Below are positions 27,858-36,225 of a DNA stretch of 64,000 bases, piece by piece. The notes under the pieces are model-generated. The model was not told the DNA's origin and did not search any database. It worked only from the letters and a program-made list of their open reading frames with translations. The stretch lies in assembly GCF_005116675.2 (NCBI RefSeq), contig NZ_CP050699.1:5403001-5467000 (forward strand). Direction: 5' to 3'. Position numbers and translations under genes: made by a program. The stretch comes from Desulfosediminicola ganghwensis (GTDB lineage: Bacteria > Desulfobacterota > Desulfobulbia > Desulfobulbales > Desulfocapsaceae). The first letter of the stretch is position 1; the number at the start of each line of letters is the position of its first letter.

Positions 27858-29291
27858 TCACCATCTGAAAAAATCATTTTCATATATCAGAGACACAAAA
27901 AATTTGTAACTGTCATACTCATCTTCCGGCAGGTCTGAATTGTACACATTATATACGTATTTGAAATCAAACACATAATGAGCACTGAGACGATAATCAA
28001 AGCCACATCCAAATGCATACCGATCTGTTGTAACTGAGCGCAACACCAAACCACTTACTGGGCCCTCACCTCCAGAGTCTGTATCAATTACAGGAACGTC
28101 ATCTTCATCTTCCTGTCGATAGGTAAAAAACGCTCGCAGATTCAGATATTCGATAGGCATGTAGCTCACATCCGCCTGCAACTGCTGGAAATCTACTGTT
28201 CCTCTTTGCTCAGTACTATTAAAGTTTTGAAATTCGCTGCCGGTCGCCGCCGTCAGGTTCAATGAGCCTCTCTCAATTCTCCTGGATAATCCCACATTGG
28301 CATTTAATGACCAGTCACCACTTTTCCCATCTATTTTGGTGTAGGTTGGGCCAGCCCCAATGTTGAACTCAGTCTTCGGTGAAAACTCCTTGATCCAGCC
28401 AAAAGTTATATCCTGAATTTCATTATCCGGTTGCAATGGAGCGTCATAATCGGCCCGACTGTATTTGTATGCTGCACTGTATGATTCGACAGCAGATACC
28501 CTGTACTCCCCACGCACCCCAGCAAAATACTCATCCAAATCATCTGAAAGCTCCAAGGATGTTCCGGGTAATTCTTCCTCTTCAAAATCACCAATCACAT
28601 AACCGAGGCTGGCGGATGTGAACCAGTTACCAGTAAGGAGATGAGCGATCTCTGCAATAAAGCTATATTTATCGTAATCCTGATAACCGTTAGATGCCTC
28701 ATCATCCTCGTCATTATCCAACGTAGTCCAGTTATAATCGAAAGCGAAATAACTCCCTTCCTGATAGGCGTATTTCGTCCCAAAACTCAAAGCGTTGCGC
28801 GTATACCTTCTTACCCCCTGATCATCACTTATACTCTCTCCTGAGGCAAGGTCTTCACCTGGGGTCCCCGATATGATCGAATCTGTATCCGGGTCGAGTA
28901 CCGGTGCATAGGAGTTGGCATCCTCAGCCTGCAAGAAATCGTTAGCTGCTGTAAACTCCCACCGCTCCGTCAGCTGTCGTTCATAGTCCAGAATGAGCCG
29001 GTTATCTACGTCGTTGTCATCGCTATCGTCCAGATCGAAGCGAAACGTTGGACTATAACTAAAGGAAAGAGTATCCCGGGCGCTTTCAGTAGCTATCAAA
29101 ATGAAGGGTGAGAGAATAATCCTCGAATAGTCATCGCTACTCGAGGAGGGGCGTTCGATATCATAATCTCTTTCATAATCAGTATAACCGAGAGAAACTC
29201 CTCCGGAGAGGGTGGTAACCCTTGCTTGTGCCTCACCGACTATCATCAAACAACAAAACACAGCCATCCCAGACAGTATCCGTGCATTCAT
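27858..29291 (-). CDS. Outer-membrane beta-barrel protein, exosortase/EPS-locus type
   Basis: Secreted protein of 477 residues with a signal peptide ending near GEAQA. The body is a series of alternating amphipathic strands rich in Tyr, Asp and Ser (for example YTDYERDYDI, FAFDYNWTTLDNDEDD), ending FVSLIYENDFFRW; a terminal aromatic residue is typical of outer-membrane barrels inserted by BamA. Size and location next to the export protein match the uncharacterised PEP-CTERM-system-associated barrel family. A role as polymer conduit or surface anchor is inferred. The gene lies 34 bases downstream of the export protein gene and is likely co-transcribed with it. Confidence 0.8.
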   Translation of the reverse strand: MNARILSGMAVFCCLMIVGEAQARVTTLSGGVSLGYTDYERDYDIERPSSSSDDYSRIILSPFILIATESARDTLSFSYSPTFRFDLDDSDDNDVDNRLILDYERQLTERWEFTAANDFLQAEDANSYAPVLDPDTDSIISGTPGEDLASGESISDDQGVRRYTRNALSFGTKYAYQEGSYFAFDYNWTTLDNDEDDEASNGYQDYDKYSFIAEIAHLLTGNWFTSASLGYVIGDFEEEELPGTSLELSDDLDEYFAGVRGEYRVSAVESYSAAYKYSRADYDAPLQPDNEIQDITFGWIKEFSPKTEFNIGAGPTYTKIDGKSGDWSLNANVGLSRRIERGSLNLTAATGSEFQNFNSTEQRGTVDFQQLQADVSYMPIEYLNLRAFFTYRQEDEDDVPVIDTDSGGEGPVSGLVLRSVTTDRYAFGCGFDYRLSAHYVFDFKYVYNVYNSDLPEDEYDSYKFFVSLIYENDFFRW

Positions 29292-29325
29292 GTTCAGTGC
29301 TCTTTAGTATTGTCGAAGCAGTTCG

Positions 29326-30069
29326 TTAGTGAACTATGATAATATCATCCGGCTCAACCTGAATGTTTCTCTTCAGGTCTTTCCCTTTGAGGAATTCATC
29401 ATAGTCAAATTTCAAGGTATTACCTTCAAACAACCGGGTTTGCTTTTCGGTGTTCTCCCGAACCACCGTCATCTTAGAGTTGGCCCACTCGGTAAAACCG
29501 CCGGAGCGCGCGATAGTCTGCACCAAATTAATCGGGTAATCTATATAATAGACACCAGGGCTGAGCACCTTACCCATAACCGTATATCTCTTGCTGTTGC
29601 TCTTATTCAGCACCACAGTCACAATGGGGTCTTCATAAACTGTTTTGTATAGTATTTTTAGATAATCCGCCATTTGGGTGAGGGTCATCCCGACGACCTC
29701 AACCTCACCGATGTGTTTGAGAGATACCCGGCCATCAATACGAACCTGCACCCCGGCGCCACCTGCCCGCACCATGTCCGGAGACGGCTCGATTCCCAGC
29801 GTTCCTGCAGACGGGGTTGGTGCGGATACCGCCATACTCCCTTCTCCATAGAGCTCCACCTCCAGGAAGTCACCAGCACCAATAATGTATCCCGATGTAT
29901 CTGAAGATTTCCCCGCATCTTTCCCCAGCACTGTCTTTCGAGCCTTTTCCTTTAATTCATTGGATGCCATAATATCTGTGGTCGACTGTGCAGCATGGGC
30001 CACGAATGATACTCCAACTACAAACACGACACATATCAGCATTACAAGTATTGTGCGAAGGCTGTTCAT
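29326..30069 (-). CDS. Polysaccharide export protein (Wza/EpsA-like)
   Basis: Periplasmic/outer-membrane polysaccharide export protein of 247 residues. Signal peptide about residues 1-27 ending FVAHAAQ; there is no lipobox cysteine, unlike classical Wza. The Poly_export domain runs from YIIGAGDFLEVELYGE through RIDGRVSLKHIGEVEV and LTQMADYLKILY, followed by one SLBB-like domain from RYTVMGKVLSPGVYYI and the ending VEPDDIIIVH. A central Ala/Gly/Pro-rich insert (residues 80-105) interrupts the export domain. The start at 30069 is fixed by GAGGGGGAAAC; a longer frame to 30150 lacks a ribosome site. It should form the outer-membrane or periplasmic channel for the polymer. Confidence 0.88.
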   Translation of the reverse strand: MNSLRTILVMLICVVFVVGVSFVAHAAQSTTDIMASNELKEKARKTVLGKDAGKSSDTSGYIIGAGDFLEVELYGEGSMAVSAPTPSAGTLGIEPSPDMVRAGGAGVQVRIDGRVSLKHIGEVEVVGMTLTQMADYLKILYKTVYEDPIVTVVLNKSNSKRYTVMGKVLSPGVYYIDYPINLVQTIARSGGFTEWANSKMTVVRENTEKQTRLFEGNTLKFDYDEFLKGKDLKRNIQVEPDDIIIVH

Positions 30070-30931
30070 GTTTCCCCCTCTGGTGGTAGTATGGAACCAG
30101 TATGGTAGCAGCTTGAAATTAAGATCAAAGGAATTGTTAGATTTGACCATATTTAGAATGCAATGTCAAAACTTTACACGATATCGATACTGTACGACTA
30201 CATATTTACCAGAGTCATCCTAACTATCTGTACACACAAGTGATCAATAAAAAGAAGACCGTAATCGACTTGAAATCACATCCCTTTCTATGGAAAATCT
30301 TCATTAAATTTTTTTTGCGTGTGGTGGAGGGGGCACAGAATTTTGCCGGACGATTGATTCTCAAACAGGTTCGGGACTTCATACGGGTACCCCTTTCACC
30401 GCTACGCAGCGGCCCGGGTAGCGATTCACACCTTTCAGTATATAAATCAGCTCAAATACGGTATCATAAGGGATTCCACCGACTCCACCCTCTATCAGAA
30501 TCATGACCTTATGGTGACTTTTGAAGAGAGAGAAAAATTGTACTTCGGGACAAATGGGCATATTCCAGAGCCTAATACAAGGTATCGTTTAACCGAATTC
30601 CTGTCATCAGCTCGTTTATAAAGAACCAAAAGGACGGCTTTTCTGATAAGCAGAAGGAATGGCTTGACTCGGGTAGATACAAGGGAAAACACAAGACCTA
30701 ACTGCAGTACTTAGAACTGAGTGAAACTGTTACGAAACAAGGTTTGAATTGGAGTGAAGCGATGAGGAGTGTTGCGGAGGGTGCATTTAATCATTCATGA
30801 CTTCGGTGGGTTAACGTGTGGGCGAGGAAAGGTTACACATGGCGCGAAGGTGGCGTTGCCCCCCCACGAGTCGTGCTTATTTTTTTCACAGATAATATTA
30901 TAACTCCCATTTCTTACCTGGAGGTAGTGTT
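30070..30931. other. Divergent region between the export gene and the MshEN gene
   Basis: About 860 bases. The left part must contain the export-gene promoter. The right part holds a degenerate coding-like stretch (30472-30800, listed separately). I checked for a c-di-GMP riboswitch before the MshEN gene and saw none. Confidence 0.4.
30472..30800 (+). pseudogene. Degenerate coding remnant, family unknown
   Basis: Two adjacent frames look like protein. The first contains LMVTFEEREKLYFGTNGHIP and ends at a stop near 30620. The second contains DGFSDKQKEWLDSGRYKG, a stop, and then WSEAMRSVAEGAFNHS to 30800. Joined with one shift and one stop read-through they would form about 110 charged residues. 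I do not recognise the family. It may be transposon debris, given the other IS scars nearby. Confidence 0.3.
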
Positions 30932-31744
30932 ATGGCAGAGAAACAGCGACTTGGCGAACTCCTTATTCAACAGAAGATGGTGTCTAAAGACGTTGTCGAT
31001 GAAGCTCTGCGCCTGCAGGCCGGAGGGAACCGCAGGCTTGGGCATATCCTTGTTCGGATGAAAGCCATATCAGACGACCAGCTGGCGGAGACGCTCGCAG
31101 GTCAGCTGGGCACCACAATTTGTGATATCGACCAGAGTTACTCGCCCGAAGTAAAAAAAGTTTTACCCCGTTACCTGTGTCGCCAGTTCGGAGTGTTGCC
31201 ACTTTCCTTCCAGGATAACAACATCCTGAAGGTAGCCATGACCGATCCATCCGATCAGGAAACCATAAGCAACCTCGAGCATTACACCAATATGGCGGTG
31301 AAACCCGAGCTGGCACGTCACTCCGAAATCGACAGGGAAATCTCCAAACGCATACCTTTCGGCATCAAAGACCTGTTCTCACCGCAAGCCAGCAGCATAA
31401 TGACCCGGTCGATTGCGGCCGTGGCCCTTGTCTTTGCCCTTGGACTGGGATTTTATACCTACGATTACATAAAAAAAGTCAGAGAGGGAACCGTTTCCAT
31501 CACCAACGATATGGTGCTCTATCATCACCACGATCTGACCTTGGCACTGGATAAAGAGGGTACGTATTCCCTGCAGGGACACGGCACCTATGCCGGAGGA
31601 CTGTATAAGGCCAGTTTTAACAACCTGCAAGACCTGTCCGCCTTTATCGAGCGCCGTGCGCACGAACTGTCCGGCAAGCAAAAAGAGTGGTTGCAGTGGG
31701 CGGTCCCTCAGATAGAGGCCACACGGGCAGAAAGACAAAAGTAA
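30932..31744 (+). CDS. MshEN-type c-di-GMP-binding membrane protein
   Basis: Protein of 270 residues. Residues 6-58 hold two tandem 24-residue MshEN motifs. Motif one has R6-L7-G8, L11, L26 and Q29; motif two has R35-L36-G37, L40, L51, L55 and Q58. They are separated by exactly five residues, as described for the c-di-GMP-binding N-domain of MshE/GspE-type ATPases. The rest of the GspE N-terminal fold follows to about residue 130. There is no ATPase domain; instead one membrane segment (about residues 153-172, IAAVALVFALGLGFYTY) leads to a roughly 95-residue C-terminal domain, presumably periplasmic. GGAGG precedes the ATG. It sits between export and deacetylase genes, so it may relay c-di-GMP to polymer export. 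Confidence 0.82.
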   Translation: MAEKQRLGELLIQQKMVSKDVVDEALRLQAGGNRRLGHILVRMKAISDDQLAETLAGQLGTTICDIDQSYSPEVKKVLPRYLCRQFGVLPLSFQDNNILKVAMTDPSDQETISNLEHYTNMAVKPELARHSEIDREISKRIPFGIKDLFSPQASSIMTRSIAAVALVFALGLGFYTYDYIKKVREGTVSITNDMVLYHHHDLTLALDKEGTYSLQGHGTYAGGLYKASFNNLQDLSAFIERRAHELSGKQKEWLQWAVPQIEATRAERQK

Positions 31745-31784
31745 TGGCCCAGAATTAACACCATTCATTATCTTGGATAGACTT

Positions 31785-32663
31785 ATGGGACCAGTCTCTT
31801 TTACGGGGAAAAATATACTTCTTACCTTCGACGTTGAAGACTGGTTTCAAGTGGAGAATTTTAAATCGTATATCGATTATTCCTCCTGGCCCAGTCAAGA
31901 GCTTCGAGTGGGGAGAAACACCCATGAGTTGCTGAATCTGCTGGACGACTTCCAGACACCGGTACAGGCCACCTTTTTCATCTTGGGCTGGGTTGCCGAA
32001 CGCCGCCCCGACCTGGTACGGGAAATCCATAGCCGAGGGCATGAAGTGGCTTCCCATGGCTATGCCCACCAACTCTGTTATGAGCTGACAGAAGACGAAT
32101 TACGACAGGACCTGATTACCAGCAAAAAACTACTTGAAGACATTGTTGGCCATGCAGTCTCAGGATATCGTGCCCCGAGTTTCTCTATTTCGGACGAGGC
32201 CCTCAGTCTGGTTCGTGATGCCGGCTATCTTTATGACTCCAGCTATAATTCATATGAGGGCCATGGTCGTTATGGTTCCTGCACTTTGCCCAAAACCAGG
32301 AGCCCCGATCCTCCGCTCTACTCCATTTCTTCTTCATTTCACGAAATCCCGGTGAGCAATCTGCGCATCGGCCGAAAGCTGATTCCCTGGGGTGGTGGTG
32401 GATATTTCAGATTGCTGCCGGGACTTGTACACCAGGTCGGGGTAAAGCACATCCTGCGCAAGAGCGGCTGTTACACTTTTTACATGCATCCCTGGGAGAT
32501 CGATCCCGAACAGCCACGAGTAAAAGAAGCGAAAGCATCCTATCAGTTCCGACATTATGTCAACCTGAAAGGTGCAAAAGCGAAGTTGAAAAACTTTGTG
32601 AGATGTAATCGTAAGCATAGGTTTCTTACTTGCCGTGATTTTGTGCTATCGCAAAAAGGATAG
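31785..32663 (+). CDS. Polysaccharide deacetylase (exosortase/EPS-associated)
   Basis: NodB/CE4-type deacetylase of 292 residues with the C-terminal extension seen in exosortase-system members. The metal site motifs are present: TFDVEDWF near residue 17 and SHGYAHQ near residue 87 (H-x3-H), followed by GYRAPSFS. The substrate-pocket motif YMHPWEID is near residue 235. There is no signal peptide, as for others of this subgroup. ATG at 31785 is preferred over TTG at 31773; the ribosome site is weak. The stop codon TAG is also the first three bases of an IS256-type terminus, so the natural C-terminus may have been trimmed by the insertion. Confidence 0.9.
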   Translation: MGPVSFTGKNILLTFDVEDWFQVENFKSYIDYSSWPSQELRVGRNTHELLNLLDDFQTPVQATFFILGWVAERRPDLVREIHSRGHEVASHGYAHQLCYELTEDELRQDLITSKKLLEDIVGHAVSGYRAPSFSISDEALSLVRDAGYLYDSSYNSYEGHGRYGSCTLPKTRSPDPPLYSISSSFHEIPVSNLRIGRKLIPWGGGGYFRLLPGLVHQVGVKHILRKSGCYTFYMHPWEIDPEQPRVKEAKASYQFRHYVNLKGAKAKLKNFVRCNRKHRFLTCRDFVLSQKG

Positions 32664-33715
32664 TGTCCAGAATTCTGTTTCATCTTCCACAATGGTACGG
32701 TATCTATCCTGCCCGTGAGCGGAGCAGAAAGCCTACTTCGAAAATGGGTCTTTCACTAGCGCTCGTCGGAGCTGCTTGCTTTCGGCGAAAGGAGTAGCTA
32801 ACTCTACCCCCACACCTAACTTGCCCACACCTTCAAGACCCTAACCCGGATATTTCACGAGTTTGGCGGCTTCATGTGCTAGGCATCAAGGGTGAAGCTG
32901 TAGCAATTTACCGCAAGCCTTTTATAACGCCGCATATGAGTCTGTCAGATACGCCCGAAGGGTGAAACGCCAGACTCTGATCACGGGTACAAACTGCACC
33001 CTGAGAAATAGAGTTATTGTTAAATCCAAGCGACCGACTCAATGGAATTACATGTGATCTGCTCAAACATTTCATGAAATAATCGGGTTAATTCATTATT
33101 AAGCTGGCCCTCGAAGAAAATAGCCAATTGAGAAAGGGCCAGGGTCCAGTTTCTTATGGCCATAGCCCACTTCTTCTGAGCAATTTGGGCTCCAAGATAC
33201 AATAACTGCAGCAGACTATCCTTACTCGGAAACGCACCCTTGGTTTTGGTAGCTTGCGAAACTGGCGATGCACTGCCTTAATGGTATTCGCAGTGTAGAT
33301 GATTCGACGTACCTTTTCAGGATACTTGAAATATTCATTCAGCCCCTTCCAGTTCTTGCGCCACGATGTGGTGACCAAGGGTATTTACCGCCCCACGTTG
33401 CTTCCAGGTTATCGCTAATGGAGGTTTGCCGCTTCTTTACCGGCTACTGAGAAAAACTACCACTGAACTACTTTATGGTCCTTTGGTATTTATTATTTTT
33501 CCGGTTATCTGTGACTTTCTGAGTGAAATGTGAATCCAGCTCAGTCTCAAGTGCGGTCCCTACAAGCTACTTGATTAATGGGGTTAAAATGCTCCCTTTG
33601 CCCTTCTGTAATTCTTCGGGGAGACGGTTGAAATCGAATTCGGATTTTTCACCTGTCATGTCAGTCTCCCTGAGTCGCTGACGATATCAACGTTTCATAT
33701 ACGGACACAATACAC
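32661..33715 (-). mobile_element. Degenerate IS256-type element
   Basis: On the minus strand a transposase remnant starts at an ATG at 33659 (MTGEKSEFDFNRLPEELQKG, then KQ/VT-rich N-terminal region and KKRQTSISDNLEA). It then jumps over a large internal deletion to the C-terminal part (SWRKNWKGLNEYFKYPEKV, IIYTANTIKAVHRQFRKL, YLGAQIAQKKWAMAIRNW, LSQLAIFFEGQLNNEL). These are IS256/Mutator-type signatures. The element end at 32661 reads TAGTGTCCAGAATTCTG from outside; the other end near 33700 contains GTGTCC. Frameshifts and deletions make it inactive. Confidence 0.8.
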
Positions 33716-33740
33716 TGAATATCCTAGCAAAAAATAGTTG

Positions 33741-33746
33741 TATAAT
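33741..33746 (+). promoter_or_regulatory. TATAAT -10-like box at the IS edge before the exosortase
   Basis: A perfect TATAAT lies ten bases before the first plausible ATG of the exosortase, right beyond the IS256-type remnant. No good -35 is seen 17 bases upstream. If real, the message would be almost leaderless. Confidence 0.3.
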
Positions 33747-33755
33747 GTGACACTA

Positions 33756-34667
33756 ATGTATAACATGGAACTTACGTCGTTTATGGAACTTATCGAAGTT
33801 ATGAAACTTATAGAACTTATGGAACTTAAGACAACTCGATTCAAGAGATCTCCATTCGGCCACATCCTGGGTCTGACCATAGTCTGCCTGCTCATCATCT
33901 TCCTGTACAAGATAACGCTGCTGTGGATGTATGACCGTTACACGGCAGCGGACAGCTATTACTCCCACGGCTTTCTCGTGCCACTCATTTCGCTCTATTT
34001 TATCTATCAGAAACGGCAGCAGCTTCAACTGTACACACAACAATTCAGCATGCTTGGATTGCTGTTGATACTGTTCGCCCTGCTCCTGCATATCCTTGGT
34101 ACTGTCCTCTACATTTTTTCGATCTCCGGCTTTTCAATTTTTTTCCTGACTATTGGTCTATCCCTTTTTCTCTTCGGCAACCAACGAACGAAAGTTATCT
34201 GGTTCCCCCTGCTTTTTCTGATCTTCATGTTCCCGCTCCCAATGACTGTTATCAGCTTTATAGCATTCCCGCTGAAAATGATGGCCGCAAAGGCAGGCGT
34301 GTGGGTGACGAGTCTGCTTGGGGTACCTGTCTATCATGAAGGATTCAATATTTACATTCCGGCCGGCCATCTCCTGGTAGACAATCCATGCTCCGGCTTA
34401 CGTTCGCTTATCTCCTTCATGGCTCTCGGTTCAATCTTTGCCTACGTCGCCCCCATCCCAACAGGCCGCAAATGGCTGCTCTTTTTGCTTACTATTCCCA
34501 TTGCACTCTTCTCAAATTTCACCCGGGTGCCTCTGCTTGTTCAGGCCTCGCACTACTTGGGGTTAGAGGCTGCAGCACCCGACACCATTATCCACACCGG
34601 AACGGGAATACTGGTATTCGTGATAGGCTTTGTTCTTCTTCTGACCTCTGCCAAGGTGCTCGAATGA
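33756..34667 (+). CDS. Exosortase (EpsH/Xrt family)
   Basis: Multi-pass inner-membrane transpeptidase-like protein of about 303 residues, predicted to cleave PEP-CTERM signals. The catalytic triad pattern of the family is visible: cysteine in NPCSGLRS, arginine in NFTRVPLL and histidine in IIHTGTG, each at the edge of a membrane segment. About eight membrane segments. The first 27 residues are four six-residue repeats starting with Met (MELTSF, MELIEV, MKLIEL, MELKTT) encoded by 18-bp tandem DNA repeats, so the true start could be at 33756, 33765 or any later repeat; no ribosome site stands out. The stop overlaps the EpsI start (ATGA). Confidence 0.9.
   Translation: MYNMELTSFMELIEVMKLIELMELKTTRFKRSPFGHILGLTIVCLLIIFLYKITLLWMYDRYTAADSYYSHGFLVPLISLYFIYQKRQQLQLYTQQFSMLGLLLILFALLLHILGTVLYIFSISGFSIFFLTIGLSLFLFGNQRTKVIWFPLLFLIFMFPLPMTVISFIAFPLKMMAAKAGVWVTSLLGVPVYHEGFNIYIPAGHLLVDNPCSGLRSLISFMALGSIFAYVAPIPTGRKWLLFLLTIPIALFSNFTRVPLLVQASHYLGLEAAAPDTIIHTGTGILVFVIGFVLLLTSAKVLE
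33765..33836 (+). repeat. Four 18-bp tandem repeats at the exosortase start
   Basis: Four units each begin ATGGAACTTA or ATGAAACTTA and are 18 bases long (33765, 33783, 33801, 33819). They keep the reading frame and each supplies an ATG. The units differ at several positions, so they are not freshly duplicated. Confidence 0.8.
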
Positions 34668-35308
34668 CAAGTATTACATTCCGATACATTGCAGCTATTC
34701 TCCTGTTGATATCGACCTCCGCCGTGGTCAATGCCCTCCAGTACACCGCCAAGCATGATGATGAAACAGGATTCGCCATCCTGAGGCAAATCCCTTCACA
34801 AATCGGCGAATGGCAGGGGAGAGACTATCCTTTAGAGGAAAAGGTTTATGATATTCTCGAAACCAGGTCCATTATCCACCGTTCATTCAATAGCGACAGC
34901 GGGCAAAATGCCTTCCTCTCCATTGTCCATTACCACGACACAAAGGTAGATTTCCATAGACCCGAGTCCTGCCTGGGTGGAAGAGGCGTGGAACTTGAAA
35001 AGACCACCAAGGCTGTGACACTGCAATCAAACAGCGAGCCCATCACCTTTGATATTGCCAGAATAATTTCTACCAGCAGTAATGGGAAAACACTGGTCTA
35101 TTATTTTTTTAAAGCGAACCGATTCATCGGTAGCAGCTATCTCATGATGCGTCTTAATATTGCCGCCAACAAAATGACTGGGAACGACACCAGAGGGTCA
35201 CTGATCAGGATTTCGACCAACTATACACCAGGCAGGGAAACCGAGGCCGAAACAGTGTTGCTCGGTTTTTTGCAGGATCTATTCCCCCATATCGAAAACC
35301 TGTTATAG
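34664..35308 (+). CDS. epsI: EpsI family protein, exosortase-associated
   Basis: Protein of 214 residues matching the EpsI (DUF3485) family, which occurs next to or fused to exosortases. N-terminal membrane/signal segment (YIAAILLLISTSAVV), then the soluble domain with IPSQIGEWQGRDYPL, YHDTKVDFHRPESCLGG (the family's HxPExC-like motif) and YYFFKANRF. The ATG at 34664 overlaps the exosortase stop in an ATGA, so translation is coupled. The precise role (polymer or protein maturation in the periplasm) is not established. A longer frame to 34388 merely overlaps the exosortase. Confidence 0.9.
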   Translation: MTSITFRYIAAILLLISTSAVVNALQYTAKHDDETGFAILRQIPSQIGEWQGRDYPLEEKVYDILETRSIIHRSFNSDSGQNAFLSIVHYHDTKVDFHRPESCLGGRGVELEKTTKAVTLQSNSEPITFDIARIISTSSNGKTLVYYFFKANRFIGSSYLMMRLNIAANKMTGNDTRGSLIRISTNYTPGRETEAETVLLGFLQDLFPHIENLL

Positions 35309-35359
35309 ATTGTTTGGCAGTGCTCGCTTTTCGACGATATTGAATTGTAACGATCGGAG

Positions 35360-35683
35360 TAAGTCCGATTGTGATCCCCCCCAAAATTTCATCATAAACT
35401 TAAAGCACGGCAGCATCAGATAAACACACAGGCCACACCACGCTGTGTAATCACTGAATTTTGGGATGATTCAAGAAATGTTGTCACTTCGATATCTTAT
35501 TTGAAGCACTTGAAGAATAGTTCGATTTTCCACCGTTCTTTGTAAACCGCCACGCCCTCGGATGCTTTCAGTTTCCGGGTCAACAGGGATGATTCGGCGA
35601 AAAGTACACTTTACGTTTATCGAGACGATCGTGCCAATTGTACTTGGTGAAACCACGATCAGAGACAATGCAGGAGGTAGTGT
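35360..35683 (-). mobile_element. IS4-type transposase remnant, C-terminal part
   Basis: Minus-strand fragments: CIVSDRGFTKYNWHDRLDKRKVY, then WRFTKN, then a frame with KIELFFKCFK and TTFLESSQNSVITQ. They correspond to the DRG-x2-Y-x2-Y and ERW-x-IELFFKW-K-x2-L-x2-KTFLG blocks of IS4-type transposases that carry the DUF4372 N-domain. Several frameshifts and stops. Its N-terminal part lies at 36226-36720 beyond an inserted IS256-type fragment. Confidence 0.65.
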
Positions 35684-36225
35684 TCATAATTCTGTTTCAT
35701 CTTCCACAATGTTCATGTTTCTAGCCCGTCAGTGAGTTCCGCCGAAAGCCAACGTCGAGAATGGGCCTCACTAGCACTCGCCGGGGATGCTGGTTTTCAG
35801 CGAAACGGGTCGCTGTTAGGACGAAACCTGATTACCTGACATTAAAAGGATTTTCGAATAGCTATTGAGGTGAAGTTACATTATGTAATCTCCAGGCTAT
35901 GTCAGGTAATCACCGTACCCCTGACTAACTCCATACTCCTACCTAAATTGCCCACATAGTCAAATCCCTAAATCATTATCAAGTCCCCCCTCAAAGAAAA
36001 TAGCCAATTGAGAAAGGACCTGTGCCCAATCTCCTGCCCGGATATTTCAGGAGTCTGACAGACACGCCCGAAGGGTGAAACGTCAGACTCTGACCAGGGG
36101 GGCAAACTGTACCCTGAGAAATAGAGTTATTGTTTGACCTAAGTAACCGATACAATTGAGTCAAATGTCATTCACTCAAACATTTCGTGAAATATCCAGG
36201 CTGGGCATTCACGATTGCAAGGTGA
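35684..36225 (-). mobile_element. Second partial IS256-type remnant
   Basis: Diverged copy of the left part of the element at 32661-33120. It starts with TAGTGTTCATAATTCTG (versus TAGTGTCCAGAATTCTG) and shares blocks such as TTTCATCTTCCACAATG, GCCCGAAGGGTGAAACG and CCCTGAGAAATAGAGTTATTG in the same order. Only the non-coding end and a few codons of the transposase tail remain. It separates the two halves of an IS4-type remnant. Confidence 0.65.

Noticed and set aside
30780-30931. Possible c-di-GMP riboswitch before the MshEN gene
   Set aside because: The region is G-rich with some pairing but lacks the conserved GEMM blocks.
33020-33378. Small minus-strand frames as independent genes
   Set aside because: They are pieces of one frameshifted IS256-type transposase.
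34388-34663. N-terminal extension of EpsI by 92 codons
   Set aside because: It overlaps the exosortase catalytic region in another frame. The ATGA junction at 34664 gives a family-like N-terminus.
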